The translations under genes were made by a program, and so were the position numbers. 14,834 nucleotides of DNA, taken from NCBI GenBank assembly GCA_002369325.1, contig DFDU01000059.1, positions 1 through 14,834 on the forward strand, read 5' to 3'. The notes beneath the pieces are model-generated. The model ran no database searches, was not told the origin of the DNA, and saw nothing but the letters and a program-made list of their open reading frames with translations. Positions 6,104 to 13,260 of this stretch are shown here, piece by piece (position 1 is the stretch's first letter; every line of letters starts with the position of its first letter). The stretch comes from Lachnospiraceae bacterium UBA3820. GTDB lineage: Bacteria > Bacillota > Clostridia > Lachnospirales > Lachnospiraceae.

Positions 6104-6430
6104 GCACTTACAGTGCTGGTTTTTCGCCAGTGTTGGAAGACTTCCGTCTGAGAAAATATAAAATAATATAAAGCGGAAATTTTGTCCATAGCATTTACAA
6201 AGTAATACGGACTAAAATTAAGCATTATAAAAAAAAGTCCGTATGCTTTACTGAAATATACGGACTAAAATTAAGCATTATGCAAAAAAGTCCGTATGCT
6301 TTACTGAAATATACGGACTAAAATTAAGCATTATGCAAAAAAGTCCGTATGCTATGCAGAAATATACGGACTAAATTTCAGCTTTATGCAAAATAGTCTG
6401 TGTTATTGACTCAAATTGCACTGTAAGTGC
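6104..6430. repeat. Array of 53-bp palindromic units bracketed by inverted repeats
   Basis: Units start at 6205, 6258, 6311 and 6364, exactly 53 bp apart. Each opens with ATACGGACT and, about 23 nt later, carries AGTCCGTAT, so each can form a 9-bp stem. The first three are nearly identical; the fourth (to 6416) is diverged. 6184-6204 resembles the 3' part of a fifth, decayed unit. The array is flanked by GCACTTACAGTGC (6104-6116) and its perfect complement GCACTGTAAGTGC (6418-6430), with similarity extending a few bases further. Confidence 0.88.
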
Positions 6431-6507
6431 TTGTTTTCTATTAATCATAAGAAGATTTTTACTGACGTAAGCATTCATAAAATTAAATATGGCATGTGAG
6501 AAATAAA

Positions 6508-6559
6508 CATAGGGTGTTTAGCAAATTGACGGCACGTTTGTAAATACCCTATGCTTTTT
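6508..6559 (+). terminator. Stem-loop with T-run, related to the one at 631-685
   Basis: CATAGGGTGTTTAGCAAA (6508-6525) pairs with TTTGTAAATACCCTATG (about 6537-6553), with one mismatch and one bulge. It is followed by CTTTTTG. It could end transcription entering from the repeat region before the leuA promoter. Confidence 0.6.
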
Positions 6560-6582
6560 GCTTTCGTGTCAGAAGAAGAAAA

Positions 6583-6613
6583 AGAAAGGGCTTCCGTCAG
6601 AGAAACCCTTTCT
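6583..6613. other. Short stem-loop before the leuA promoter
   Basis: AGAAAGGG (6583-6590) pairs with CCCTTTCT (6606-6613), an 8-bp perfect stem with a 15-base loop. There is no T-run on the plus strand. On the minus strand the arm is followed by T-rich sequence, so it might act as a terminator there. Confidence 0.4.
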
Positions 6614-6643
6614 ATCAATCCTGCCGGGTAAACAGGAATTTGT

Positions 6644-6672
6644 TTGACATATTCGATAAAATGTGTTAAGGT
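6644..6672 (+). promoter_or_regulatory. Promoter of the leuA T-box leader
   Basis: A perfect -35 TTGACA (6644-6649), a 17-bp spacer, and a weak -10 TAAGGT (6667-6672) helped by an upstream TG at 6664-6665. Transcription would start near 6679, just before the T-box stem I. Confidence 0.6.
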
Positions 6673-6684
6673 AGCTTTGTAAAT

Positions 6685-6960
6685 GCTAAGAAGAGGAATA
6701 GTAGAATGTCTGATGTTTTAAGAGAGCTGTCGGTTGGTGTGAGACAGTATCGGAGGATTTTCGAACTCACCTTGGAGCAGTCGGTTGAACGGTATCATGC
6801 TGATATCAGTAGACGCGAACGGATCCTGACCGTTACAGCAGGAGGATATAAGACAATATAGTCCGTATCTGTGAGAGTGCATACATCAAGTATGAATTAG
6901 AGTGGTACCGCGCGAAAACTTGCGTCTCTAAAAGATTTAGAGCGTGGGTTTATTTTTTTG
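6685..6960 (+). promoter_or_regulatory. T-box riboswitch, leucine-specific (CUC specifier)
   Basis: Senses uncharged tRNA-Leu and controls read-through into leuA. The T-box core AGAGTGGTACCGCG starts at 6900. Its TGGT can pair with the tRNA acceptor end; the final T predicts discriminator base A, as in tRNA-Leu. Stem I begins with AGAGAGCTG (6721-6729). The specifier context GAACTCACC (6763-6771) gives codon CTC at 6766-6768, matching anticodon GAG. A second stem AACGG/CCGTT lies at about 6817-6834. The terminator stem uses about 6917-6932 and 6937-6950 with several G-U pairs, then a run of T's at 6953-6959. When uncharged tRNA binds, the antiterminator forms and leuA is expressed. The specifier agrees with the downstream gene, which makes this very secure. 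Confidence 0.95.
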
Positions 6961-7018
6961 TAAACAGTATCACATTATAATAAATCTCAGATGGACTGCA
7001 TTTAAGGAGGAATGAATT

Positions 7019-8698
7019 ATGATGGAAAATGTTAAGAATTATCAAAGAGGCTATTACATGCCGCCGGTAAAATGTACCGATTGGGTAAATAAGGAATATG
7101 TTGATAAGGCACCGGCCTGGTGCAGTGTTGACTTAAGAGACGGAAATCAGGCACTTATAGTTCCTATGAGTCTTGATGAGAAGATAGAGTTTTTCAAAGA
7201 ACTTGTAAGAATCGGATTTAAAGAAATTGAGGTGGGCTTCCCTGCCGCATCCGAGACAGAGTACCAGTTCTGCCGCACACTTATAGAGGAAAATCTTATA
7301 CCTGATGATGTAACCATTCAGGTTCTTACTCAGGCAAGAGAACATATCATAAAGAAAACGTTTGAAGCTGTACAGGGTGCAAAAAATGCAATAATTCACC
7401 TTTATAATTCAACTTCATATGCACAAAGAGTGCAGGTATTTAAGAAATCAAAAGAAGAAATACTTAAGATTGCAACCGACGGAGCAAAGCTTTTAAATGA
7501 TCTTTCGGAAGAATACGGTATGAATTATCCGTTTGAATATTCACCGGAAAGCTTTACGGGAACTGAGCCGGAATATGCACTTGAAGTATGTAATGCAGTT
7601 ATAGATATTTGGAATCCTACACCGGAAAGAAAGGTTATAATCAATCTTCCTGCTACAGTTGAGATGTCACTTCCTCATGTATATGCAAGCCAAATAGAGT
7701 ATATGAGCAAAAATATGCATAACAGAGAAAATGTTATCCTTTCACTTCATCCTCATAATGACAGGGGAACAGGTGTAGCTGATGCCGAGCTTGGTATGCT
7801 TGCCGGAGCTGACAGAATAGAGGGAACACTTTTCGGAAATGGTGAGAGAACAGGTAATGTTGATATAATTACGCTTGCCATGAATATGTATACTCACGGA
7901 GTTGATCCTGAACTTGACTTTACCAACCTTCCATATACAACAGAAATATATGAGAGAGTAACCGGTATGAAGGTTTACGAGCGTTCGCCTTATACTGGTA
8001 AACTTGTATTTGCCGCATTTTCCGGTTCTCACCAGGACGCTATCGCAAAAGGAATGAAATATCGTGAGACTGATGGAAACGGTATGTGGACAGTTCCTTA
8101 TCTTCCACTTAATCCGGAAGATGTCGGAAGAAAATATGATGGTGACGTAATAAGAATAAACAGCCAGTCCGGTAAGGGCGGTATTGGATTTATACTTGAG
8201 CAGAAGTACGGAATAGATATACCAGCAAAGATGCGCGAAGATGTAGGATATACAGTTAAGGATGTGTCAGATCGTCAGCATAAGGAACTTACACCTAAGG
8301 AGATACTCGATATATTCCAGGATGAATATGTTAACAGAGAGGATGATGTTAAGCTCCTTGAATCACATTTCAAGCAGGTTGACGGTATAGAGGCTGAAGT
8401 AACTATAGTTGTTAAGGCATCAGGCGAGAAAAAGGTATATCATGGACACGGAAACGGACGTCTTGATGCGGTAAGTAATGCAATAATGAAACATTTTGAT
8501 ATCAACTTTGATATTGTCAGCTACGAGGAGCATGCTCTTCAGCAGGGTTCAAATTCCCAGGCATGTGCTTATGTTGGCATAGATGTTGAGGGAATGGAGA
8601 AAACTATCTGGGGAACAGGTATCAAAAATGATATCATTGATGCATCTGTATTTGCATTGTTTAGTGCACTTAACAGAACCCATAAGGTAACTAAGTAA
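7019..8698 (+). CDS. leuA: 2-isopropylmalate synthase
   Basis: Condenses acetyl-CoA with 2-oxoisovalerate, the first committed step of leucine synthesis. At 559 aa it belongs to the long LeuA class. The N-terminal TIM barrel begins with SVDLRDGNQAL (36-46; Asp41 is a metal ligand and the Arg is catalytic). HPHNDRGTG at 244-252 carries the two metal-binding histidines, and LFGNGERTGN at 271-280 closes the site. Residues about 430-559 are the LeuA C-terminal allosteric domain (GHGNGRLDA at 476-484), where leucine inhibits. It starts at ATG 7019, 8 bp after AAGGAGG (7004-7010); ATG 7022 is next to it but less well spaced. Transcription is set by the leucine T-box directly upstream, so enzyme and RNA both respond to leucine supply. 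No other leu gene is in the window. Confidence 0.97.
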   Translation: MMENVKNYQRGYYMPPVKCTDWVNKEYVDKAPAWCSVDLRDGNQALIVPMSLDEKIEFFKELVRIGFKEIEVGFPAASETEYQFCRTLIEENLIPDDVTIQVLTQAREHIIKKTFEAVQGAKNAIIHLYNSTSYAQRVQVFKKSKEEILKIATDGAKLLNDLSEEYGMNYPFEYSPESFTGTEPEYALEVCNAVIDIWNPTPERKVIINLPATVEMSLPHVYASQIEYMSKNMHNRENVILSLHPHNDRGTGVADAELGMLAGADRIEGTLFGNGERTGNVDIITLAMNMYTHGVDPELDFTNLPYTTEIYERVTGMKVYERSPYTGKLVFAAFSGSHQDAIAKGMKYRETDGNGMWTVPYLPLNPEDVGRKYDGDVIRINSQSGKGGIGFILEQKYGIDIPAKMREDVGYTVKDVSDRQHKELTPKEILDIFQDEYVNREDDVKLLESHFKQVDGIEAEVTIVVKASGEKKVYHGHGNGRLDAVSNAIMKHFDINFDIVSYEEHALQQGSNSQACAYVGIDVEGMEKTIWGTGIKNDIIDASVFALFSALNRTHKVTK

Positions 8699-8720
8699 GA
8701 AAACAAAAAATGATTGTTGC

Positions 8721-8749
8721 TTGTATTCTGCGCTTTACTGTGTTAATAT
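8721..8749 (+). promoter_or_regulatory. Promoter candidate for the HD-domain gene
   Basis: TTGTAT (8721-8726), a 17-bp spacer, TAATAT (8744-8749) with TG at 8741-8742 as an extended -10. No terminator is seen between leuA and this point, so read-through from leuA is also possible. Confidence 0.4.
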
Positions 8750-8796
8750 GTTAATAGGTATGTAGACTAAACTCTTTGGGGTAAGGAGGTTGCTTT

Positions 8797-9891
8797 ATGG
8801 TATTTGTTAAAGCAGAGGACTTAAAATATGGTATGCGTTTAGCAAAGCCTATATATAACAAGTCGGGTGTACTCTTGTATGAACGAAACACAAGACTTAC
8901 ACTTCAAGGCATAGAGAGTGTTAAGAATTTCGGACTTCTCGGTTTGTATATTCTTGAACCTGCTGAGCCGGTTCCGCCTATGACGGAAGAAGATTTGGAC
9001 TTCGAAAGATTCCAGACTATGGCAGTGTTCAGTGTAAGAGAAGAATTGGATAGTCTTATAGCGGGTAGAGAGCCTAAAAATATAAAAAGATTAACCAATG
9101 CGATTATAACCAACTATGGAAGACTTGATCATAAGATAAACTTTACCCAGAGTCTTAGAAGCACTACCGATTATGTATATAAGCATGTAATTAATACCGG
9201 AATACTTTGTGCCCTGTTGTCAGCGCAGATGTATTATACACCGGCTGAGCAGGAAGAAATAGTTATGGCTGCACTTTTGCATGACATAGGTAAACTTTTG
9301 CTTCCTGATAAAATCAGAGAAAAATATGATGATTATGATACCAATGATTTGATCATAGTTAGAAAGTTCCAAAGTGACGGACTTGGACTTCTTCGCCCCG
9401 AACTCGGTATTGACAGCGGTGTAAGAAGAATCGTTGCTCAGATGCACAGAGTTGAATATGGTGAGAAATCAGAAGATTCCGGAAAGCTTTTGAAGAGCAC
9501 AAAGATACTTAAGGTGGCAAATCTTTTTGATACCATGACAAGCATGAAGCTTTCACAGGAACCTGTTTCCGAGATTGCGGCTATAAAATATCTCCTGCTT
9601 AATAAGGATGAGTATGATGAGGACGTTGTAGCTGCTCTTATCAAAAGTATTAATATACTTACACCCGGTGTATGTATTGAACTTTCAAATCGTGAAAAGG
9701 GTTTGGTGTTGTCGGAAAATCCGAAGAATATTTTAAGACCGGTTATACTCGGCTTTTCAACCAATATGATATACGATTTAAGCAACAACGGAGTATACAG
9801 AAAATATCAAATAGTTGATATCATGAAGACGATGGATAATCGTATAAAGGTTGATAGAGCGACACTTGAAGAATATATGAATAAGCGATAA
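8797..9891 (+). CDS. HD-GYP-like protein lacking most metal ligands and the GYP motif
   Basis: A 364-residue cytosolic protein. Residues 1-55 (KAEDLKYGMRLAKPIY, then SGVLLYERNTRLT) match the N-terminal domain commonly found in front of HD-GYP phosphodiesterases. Residues about 95-290 carry the HD core: His130, then LLHDIGKLLLPDKI at 160-173 with His162 and Asp163. Beyond that the signature decays. The expected HP..G is FQSDG (191-195), so the His is Gln192. The HHE..DG.GYP block is reduced to QMHRVEYGEKS (215-225). The D of ADxFDA is Asn242 in ANLFDTMTS. It probably binds a ligand or partner and does not hydrolyse c-di-GMP. AAGGAGG at 8783-8789 lies 7 bp before ATG 8797. The next gene follows 44 bp later behind a hairpin. 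Confidence 0.82.
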   Translation: MVFVKAEDLKYGMRLAKPIYNKSGVLLYERNTRLTLQGIESVKNFGLLGLYILEPAEPVPPMTEEDLDFERFQTMAVFSVREELDSLIAGREPKNIKRLTNAIITNYGRLDHKINFTQSLRSTTDYVYKHVINTGILCALLSAQMYYTPAEQEEIVMAALLHDIGKLLLPDKIREKYDDYDTNDLIIVRKFQSDGLGLLRPELGIDSGVRRIVAQMHRVEYGEKSEDSGKLLKSTKILKVANLFDTMTSMKLSQEPVSEIAAIKYLLLNKDEYDEDVVAALIKSINILTPGVCIELSNREKGLVLSENPKNILRPVILGFSTNMIYDLSNNGVYRKYQIVDIMKTMDNRIKVDRATLEEYMNKR

Positions 9892-9916
9892 TTGCCATGC
9901 GATTATCGCTTTTCTT
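9883..9916 (+). terminator. Hairpin overlapping the stop of the HD gene, probable partial terminator
   Basis: A perfect 10-bp stem AAGCGATAAT (9883-9892) with ATTATCGCTT (9902-9911), 9-base loop, then TTTTCTT. The stop codon TAA (9889-9891) is inside the ascending arm. The stem is A/T-rich with a broken T-run, so it may only lower expression of the next gene. Confidence 0.65.
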
Positions 9917-9935
9917 AAGAGAAAGGAACCTAAAA

Positions 9936-11069
9936 ATGTCACAGGCGGATAATGTTTTTGCGGAAAAACAGGATTATCTTATAGAGATAAGAGAAGAAGT
10001 TATCAAGCGTGATGCTATGGCATCAGAGCTTGAAAAGATGCGTACATACCAAAAGAAGATTACCAAAAATATTGCATCCGAAGAAAAGTCTATATCCGAT
10101 GAGATAGCATCTACCATTAAAAAAAGAAAACAGGAACTTTCGGATATATACGATGAGCGTATTGACGACAATATTTCAAGAAGAAAAAAAGTGGAAAGTA
10201 AGCGCGGAAAAAAGAAAAATGAGCAGATGAACGAGCGTATCCTTGATGAAACCAAGGATATAAGAAATGACAATAAAGAACTTGAAGTGGAGATGAAGAC
10301 ACTTCTGAAGAAAAACAATGTCTCATCATTTTGCAAGTCAAAGTTGTTTTATATAATGTTTATGCCAAAGGGAACTGATGAGATTCTGGCAATGATAGCC
10401 GGATTTTTGATTTATTTCCTTGGTATCCCGGCAACATTGATGTTTATAATAAAAAAAGCAGTTCTTTCTCATAAAAGTAATGTAAATACGGCATTTTGGT
10501 GTACTCTTATTTTTGCTGTGGTATTTATTATTTTGCTTGTAGTATATTTTATGATATACAGCTCTACCAAGATGCAAAATATAGAAGTTCTTAAAGAAGC
10601 CAGAGCAATAAGAGACAAGATTAAAGCAAATAATAAGCATGCTGAAGCAATTAAGAATTCCATAAGCAAGGATAAGGATGAGAGTTACTATAATCTTTCT
10701 GCGTTTGATAAAAAACTGAAGGAACTTGATAAAGAGGCAGACAAGATAAGTGACGAAAAGCAGGATGCATTAAAGCTTTTTGAGTCGGAAACAAAAAATG
10801 TTATCACGGATGAGATAAACGGAAGAAGACTGCCTGAGTTGGAAAGACTAAAAAGTGAAAAGAAAGAGCTTGAGATAAAAATCGCCGAAGGTGAGAAAAA
10901 ATATTCTGACAGAGTACTTTATATAACAAACAAGTATGCAAAATATATAGGGGAAGAATTCTGTAAGGAAGATAAACTTTCGGATTTGATATCTCTTATG
11001 GAAGAGGGACAGGCTGATACCGTATCTGAGGCTATCAACCTGTACAAAGGTCAAAAATCTTCCAAATAA
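9936..11069 (+). CDS. Coiled-coil membrane protein with two central TM helices, function unknown
   Basis: I do not recognise this as a named family. The start is set at ATG 9936 (MSQADN) because GAAAGGAA at 9921-9928 lies about 8 bp before it. The upstream in-frame ATG 9897 falls in the terminator loop and has no binding site. The product is 377 aa. Residues 1-127 are highly charged coiled coil. TM1 is about 149-173 (ILAMIAGFLIYFLGIPATL) and TM2 about 186-208, with a short basic loop between. Residues 213-322 are a second coiled coil. Two TM helices put both coiled coils on the same side, probably the cytoplasm. The C-terminus (LSDLISLMEEGQADTVSEAI, 348-367) is a compact motif I recall from other Firmicutes proteins, but I cannot name it. 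It lies behind the HD gene, probably co-transcribed in part, and overlaps yyaC by 19 bp at its 3' end. Confidence 0.75.
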   Translation: MSQADNVFAEKQDYLIEIREEVIKRDAMASELEKMRTYQKKITKNIASEEKSISDEIASTIKKRKQELSDIYDERIDDNISRRKKVESKRGKKKNEQMNERILDETKDIRNDNKELEVEMKTLLKKNNVSSFCKSKLFYIMFMPKGTDEILAMIAGFLIYFLGIPATLMFIIKKAVLSHKSNVNTAFWCTLIFAVVFIILLVVYFMIYSSTKMQNIEVLKEARAIRDKIKANNKHAEAIKNSISKDKDESYYNLSAFDKKLKELDKEADKISDEKQDALKLFESETKNVITDEINGRRLPELERLKSEKKELEIKIAEGEKKYSDRVLYITNKYAKYIGEEFCKEDKLSDLISLMEEGQADTVSEAINLYKGQKSSK

Positions 11070-11617
11070 TCAATAGAATATTTTAAAGCATTTGCAATGC
11101 AGTCGGCGAGCACTTTAACGGTGTGGAGTCTTGTGCTTTGAAGAAGTGACGGATTGTGGCTTAACATGTTTACGATACCGGTAATAGAAACATTTCCTAT
11201 TGCCGGTAATTTTTTGTTTACACCCCTTCCGGGAGCTATGGGACAATTACTTACCGAAATGCACCCGACATGGGAGCGTATGCCTAAAGCTGCGTCTACG
11301 GCAATTATAAATGGATTATTAAGCTCACTGTAAATCATGCTTATGGCTTGTCGGAGATTGAGTGCATGAACCGGGAATCTTAAGGTTCCGAGTACGTTGA
11401 AGTTGCTGTTGTAATTATATAGCTGTTCTCCTACCAAAGGACCAAGACAATCGCCTGTTGCCCTGTCCGTTCCTATACATAAAATAACGGGAGTATATTC
11501 ATTTATATTAAGCGTCATTAAATTCCGTAAGATATATTTTCCGAGCTCTATATAAGAGTTTTCGTTATTTACCGTAAAATATTCCGTAATACATTTTTTT
11601 GAAAGTACACTTGTCAT
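11051..11617 (-). CDS. yyaC: YyaC-family sporulation protein (putative spore protease-like, DUF1256)
   Basis: A 188-residue protein with the YyaC hallmarks: LCIGTDRATGDCLGPLVG at 46-63, GTLRFPVHALNL at 77-88, IIAVDAALG at 104-112 and PGRGVNKKLP at 129-138, followed by GNVSITGIVN. YyaC proteins share a fold with the germination protease GPR and HybD-like peptidases and occur in spore-formers, so the source organism or its ancestors probably sporulate. The exact biochemical role is not established. ATG 11617 follows AAAGAGG with a 5-bp gap. No vegetative promoter is clear upstream. The 3' end overlaps the convergent membrane-protein gene by 19 bp with no terminator hairpin between them. Family assignment is secure and protease activity is not proven. 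Confidence 0.93.
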   Translation of the reverse strand: MTSVLSKKCITEYFTVNNENSYIELGKYILRNLMTLNINEYTPVILCIGTDRATGDCLGPLVGEQLYNYNSNFNVLGTLRFPVHALNLRQAISMIYSELNNPFIIAVDAALGIRSHVGCISVSNCPIAPGRGVNKKLPAIGNVSITGIVNMLSHNPSLLQSTRLHTVKVLADCIANALKYSIDYLEDF

Positions 11618-11723
11618 ATCAACCTCTTTTATCTGTATATATTATTTTATGCAGGTATTATTGACAGGTTATTATGAATTTAAACAGTTGTTCAATATGT
11701 TCCGGATGATGGAGGAAAATGCG

Positions 11724-11798
11724 ATGAATACTCTTGATTTCCCGACAGAATTAGACGAATCGTCCACAAAAATCATGCTATCTTTTCAATATGTGTAA
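11724..11798 (+). CDS. Small ORF of 24 codons, possible leader peptide
   Basis: ATG 11724 is preceded by GGAGG (11711-11715) at an ideal 8 bp. The peptide begins MNTLDFPTELDESSTKIM and ends SFQYV at TAA 11796-11798. There is no hydrophobic stretch and no run of one amino acid. A stem-loop starts at the base right after the stop, and the LysM gene's ribosome binding site follows 50 bp later. A TTGACA at 11661-11666 is upstream but without a good -10. It could be a regulatory leader, a real small protein or chance. Confidence 0.4.
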   Translation: MNTLDFPTELDESSTKIMLSFQYV

Positions 11799-11830
11799 AA
11801 GCATGTCCGGGTTACCGATAGGATGTGCTT
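11799..11830 (+). promoter_or_regulatory. Stem-loop between the small ORF and the LysM gene
   Basis: AAGCATGTCC (11799-11808) pairs with GGATGTGCTT (11821-11830), 10 bp including two G-U pairs, with a 12-base loop. No T-run follows, so it is not a classical terminator. Confidence 0.5.
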
Positions 11831-11861
11831 ATGTGCAATATATTTTGAAAGGTGGATGGCG

Positions 11862-13184
11862 ATGATTGAAATTATTTATGACAGCAGTAAAGAAAATGAA
11901 AGTAATATACATGAGGAAAATGAAAGTGAGAAGAAAATAGAAAACATAGGATTGAAGCTTCCCAAAAATATAAGACAGATTGGGAGTCCATCGGGAAATA
12001 AGAGAATATATATAGAGGATTATGTTATTACATATCTAAATTATATTGCCAGACCGGGCAGTACGCATGCAAGAGGGGCTATTCTTTTGGGCGAAAAAAA
12101 GAGATCGGATGTCGGCGATATAATATTTATAAGCGGTGCGGTTGATGCCCAGAATCTCGAATTTGATATGGATGAGTGCGAATTTACTCAGGAAATATGG
12201 GCAGATATATATGAACAGGCCAAAGAAAATTTTCCTGATTTGAATGTGATGGGATGGTTTTTATCCAGAATGGGTTTTTCAACTGCGTTAAATGAAAAAA
12301 TAGAAAAGTTACATTTTGATAATTTTCCGGGAAATGATAAAGTTCTCTATGTTACAGATTCCCTTGAGAGTGAAGATGCTTTTTATATGCATGAACATGG
12401 ACAACTTGTAAAGCAAAGAGGATATTTTGTTTATTATACCAAAAATGAAGCCATGCAAAATTATATTATCAAGCAAAGGGGCGGCCTGTCCGAAGAAAAA
12501 AATTCGGAAATACAAAGAAAAGATGAGGAGCTTATAAAAAATTACAGAAAAAAGAATGAAACAAATTCCAAAAAGGCTGAAGAAAAGAATTCAAATAATG
12601 TAAGTCTTTTGTATGTTGCAAGTTCGTTTGTGGTGCTTGCCATACTTGCTATGGGAATTACCGTTATAAGCAATTATGATAAAATGAAGGATATGGAGGT
12701 TTCGATTAACCGTCTTGAGATTACGGCAACGGAAGAAAACCCGGATATTGTTACGGAGACTATGTCGGATAATAAAAATGCAACTGTAAGCGATGCACAG
12801 GGAGATACTTCAAATATAAATGAAACAGGTCCTGAAGCAGATACGGAGATGATTAAAGAAGACAATACGGTGGAACTTCCGAAAACTACAGAGGGTAATC
12901 CGGAAATTATTTCGGAAGATATTCCGGAAACCGGCGGTACGGAAAATGCGGAACCTGTTGCTGAGGCGGACAACCCTGACATTTCAACAGAACAGACTTT
13001 GCCTGTTATGAGTGAAGACAATATGGAGTATTATACTATAGTTTACGGTGATACATTAAGCTCGATAGCCTTTGAAAAATACGGTTCGATTTTATATGCG
13101 GAAAAAATAGCCGAGCTGAATAATCTCGATGACGGTGATAAAATATATGAAGGACAAAAAATAGCACTTCCCAATATTGAATGA
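11862..13184 (+). CDS. Membrane protein with inactive MPN/JAMM-like domain, TM helix and C-terminal LysM domain
   Basis: The start is taken at ATG 11862 (MIEIIYDSS), 6 bp after AAAGGTGG (11848-11855); in-frame ATGs at 11823 and 11856 are poorly placed. The product is 440 aa. Residues about 48-194 look like an MPN (JAB/JAMM) fold: IYIEDYVITYL helix, ARGAILLGE, GDIIFISGAVDA, NVMGWFLSRMGFS and KVLYVTDSLES in the usual order. The metal motif is missing: the family's GWYHSHP is GWFLSRM (131-137), and the S..D follow-up is absent. A charged region follows, then a TM helix at about 248-270. A long acidic T/E-rich linker precedes a LysM domain at about 390-437 (YYTIVYGDTLSSIAFEKYG), which should bind peptidoglycan outside. 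The positive flank before the TM fits a cytosolic N-terminus. The MPN call is by pattern and needs a profile search. LysM and TM are secure. Confidence 0.8.
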   Translation: MIEIIYDSSKENESNIHEENESEKKIENIGLKLPKNIRQIGSPSGNKRIYIEDYVITYLNYIARPGSTHARGAILLGEKKRSDVGDIIFISGAVDAQNLEFDMDECEFTQEIWADIYEQAKENFPDLNVMGWFLSRMGFSTALNEKIEKLHFDNFPGNDKVLYVTDSLESEDAFYMHEHGQLVKQRGYFVYYTKNEAMQNYIIKQRGGLSEEKNSEIQRKDEELIKNYRKKNETNSKKAEEKNSNNVSLLYVASSFVVLAILAMGITVISNYDKMKDMEVSINRLEITATEENPDIVTETMSDNKNATVSDAQGDTSNINETGPEADTEMIKEDNTVELPKTTEGNPEIISEDIPETGGTENAEPVAEADNPDISTEQTLPVMSEDNMEYYTIVYGDTLSSIAFEKYGSILYAEKIAELNNLDDGDKIYEGQKIALPNIE

Positions 13185-13207
13185 TAGTGGAATAATATTT
13201 AAGGTTG

Positions 13208-13216
13208 TGTTACAAT
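13208..13216 (+). promoter_or_regulatory. Extended -10 promoter candidate for the propeller protein gene
   Basis: TGTTACAAT, with hexamer TACAAT at 13211-13216. There is no convincing -35. It would give a leader of about 125 nt that contains the hairpins at 13261-13315. Confidence 0.4.
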
Positions 13217-13260
13217 ATGCTTTGTGAAATGTTGGAACATTTATCACGTTACTATTATCT

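Larger units (their letters stand above)
5799..6643. other. Repeat-dense gene-free interval upstream of the leuA promoter
   Basis: No supportable protein gene. Open frames here run through repeats and lack ribosome binding sites. It holds a long imperfect inverted repeat (5821-6091), an exact 23-bp tandem duplication (6043-6088), a bracketed 53-bp palindromic array (6104-6430), a terminator-like stem-loop (6508-6559) and a short hairpin (6583-6613). Nearly every base from 5821 to 6430 belongs to some repeat. 6431-6507 shows nothing recognisable. Confidence 0.75.

Noticed and set aside
6004..6225. A minus-strand open frame through the repeat region
   Set aside because: It is made of the 23-bp duplication and flanking repeats, has no ribosome binding site, and its start lies in the 53-bp array.
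6205..6416. CRISPR array
   Set aside because: The whole 53-bp unit repeats; there are no unique spacers between short repeats, and no cas gene is near.
9897..9935. Earlier in-frame start of the coiled-coil membrane protein
   Set aside because: The ATG lies in the loop of a hairpin with no ribosome binding site, while ATG 9936 has GAAAGGAA at good spacing.
9974..10336. Minus-strand open frames opposite the coiled-coil region
   Set aside because: They are S/F-rich complements of K/E-rich coiled-coil codons and have no binding site.
11621..11700. Sporulation-sigma promoter for yyaC
   Set aside because: Some A/T-rich hexamers partly fit sigma-F/G patterns, but none has both boxes at proper spacing, so no call was made.
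11823..11861. Earlier in-frame start of the MPN-LysM protein
   Set aside because: It lies inside the 11799-11830 stem and lacks a ribosome binding site; ATG 11862 follows AAAGGTGG.
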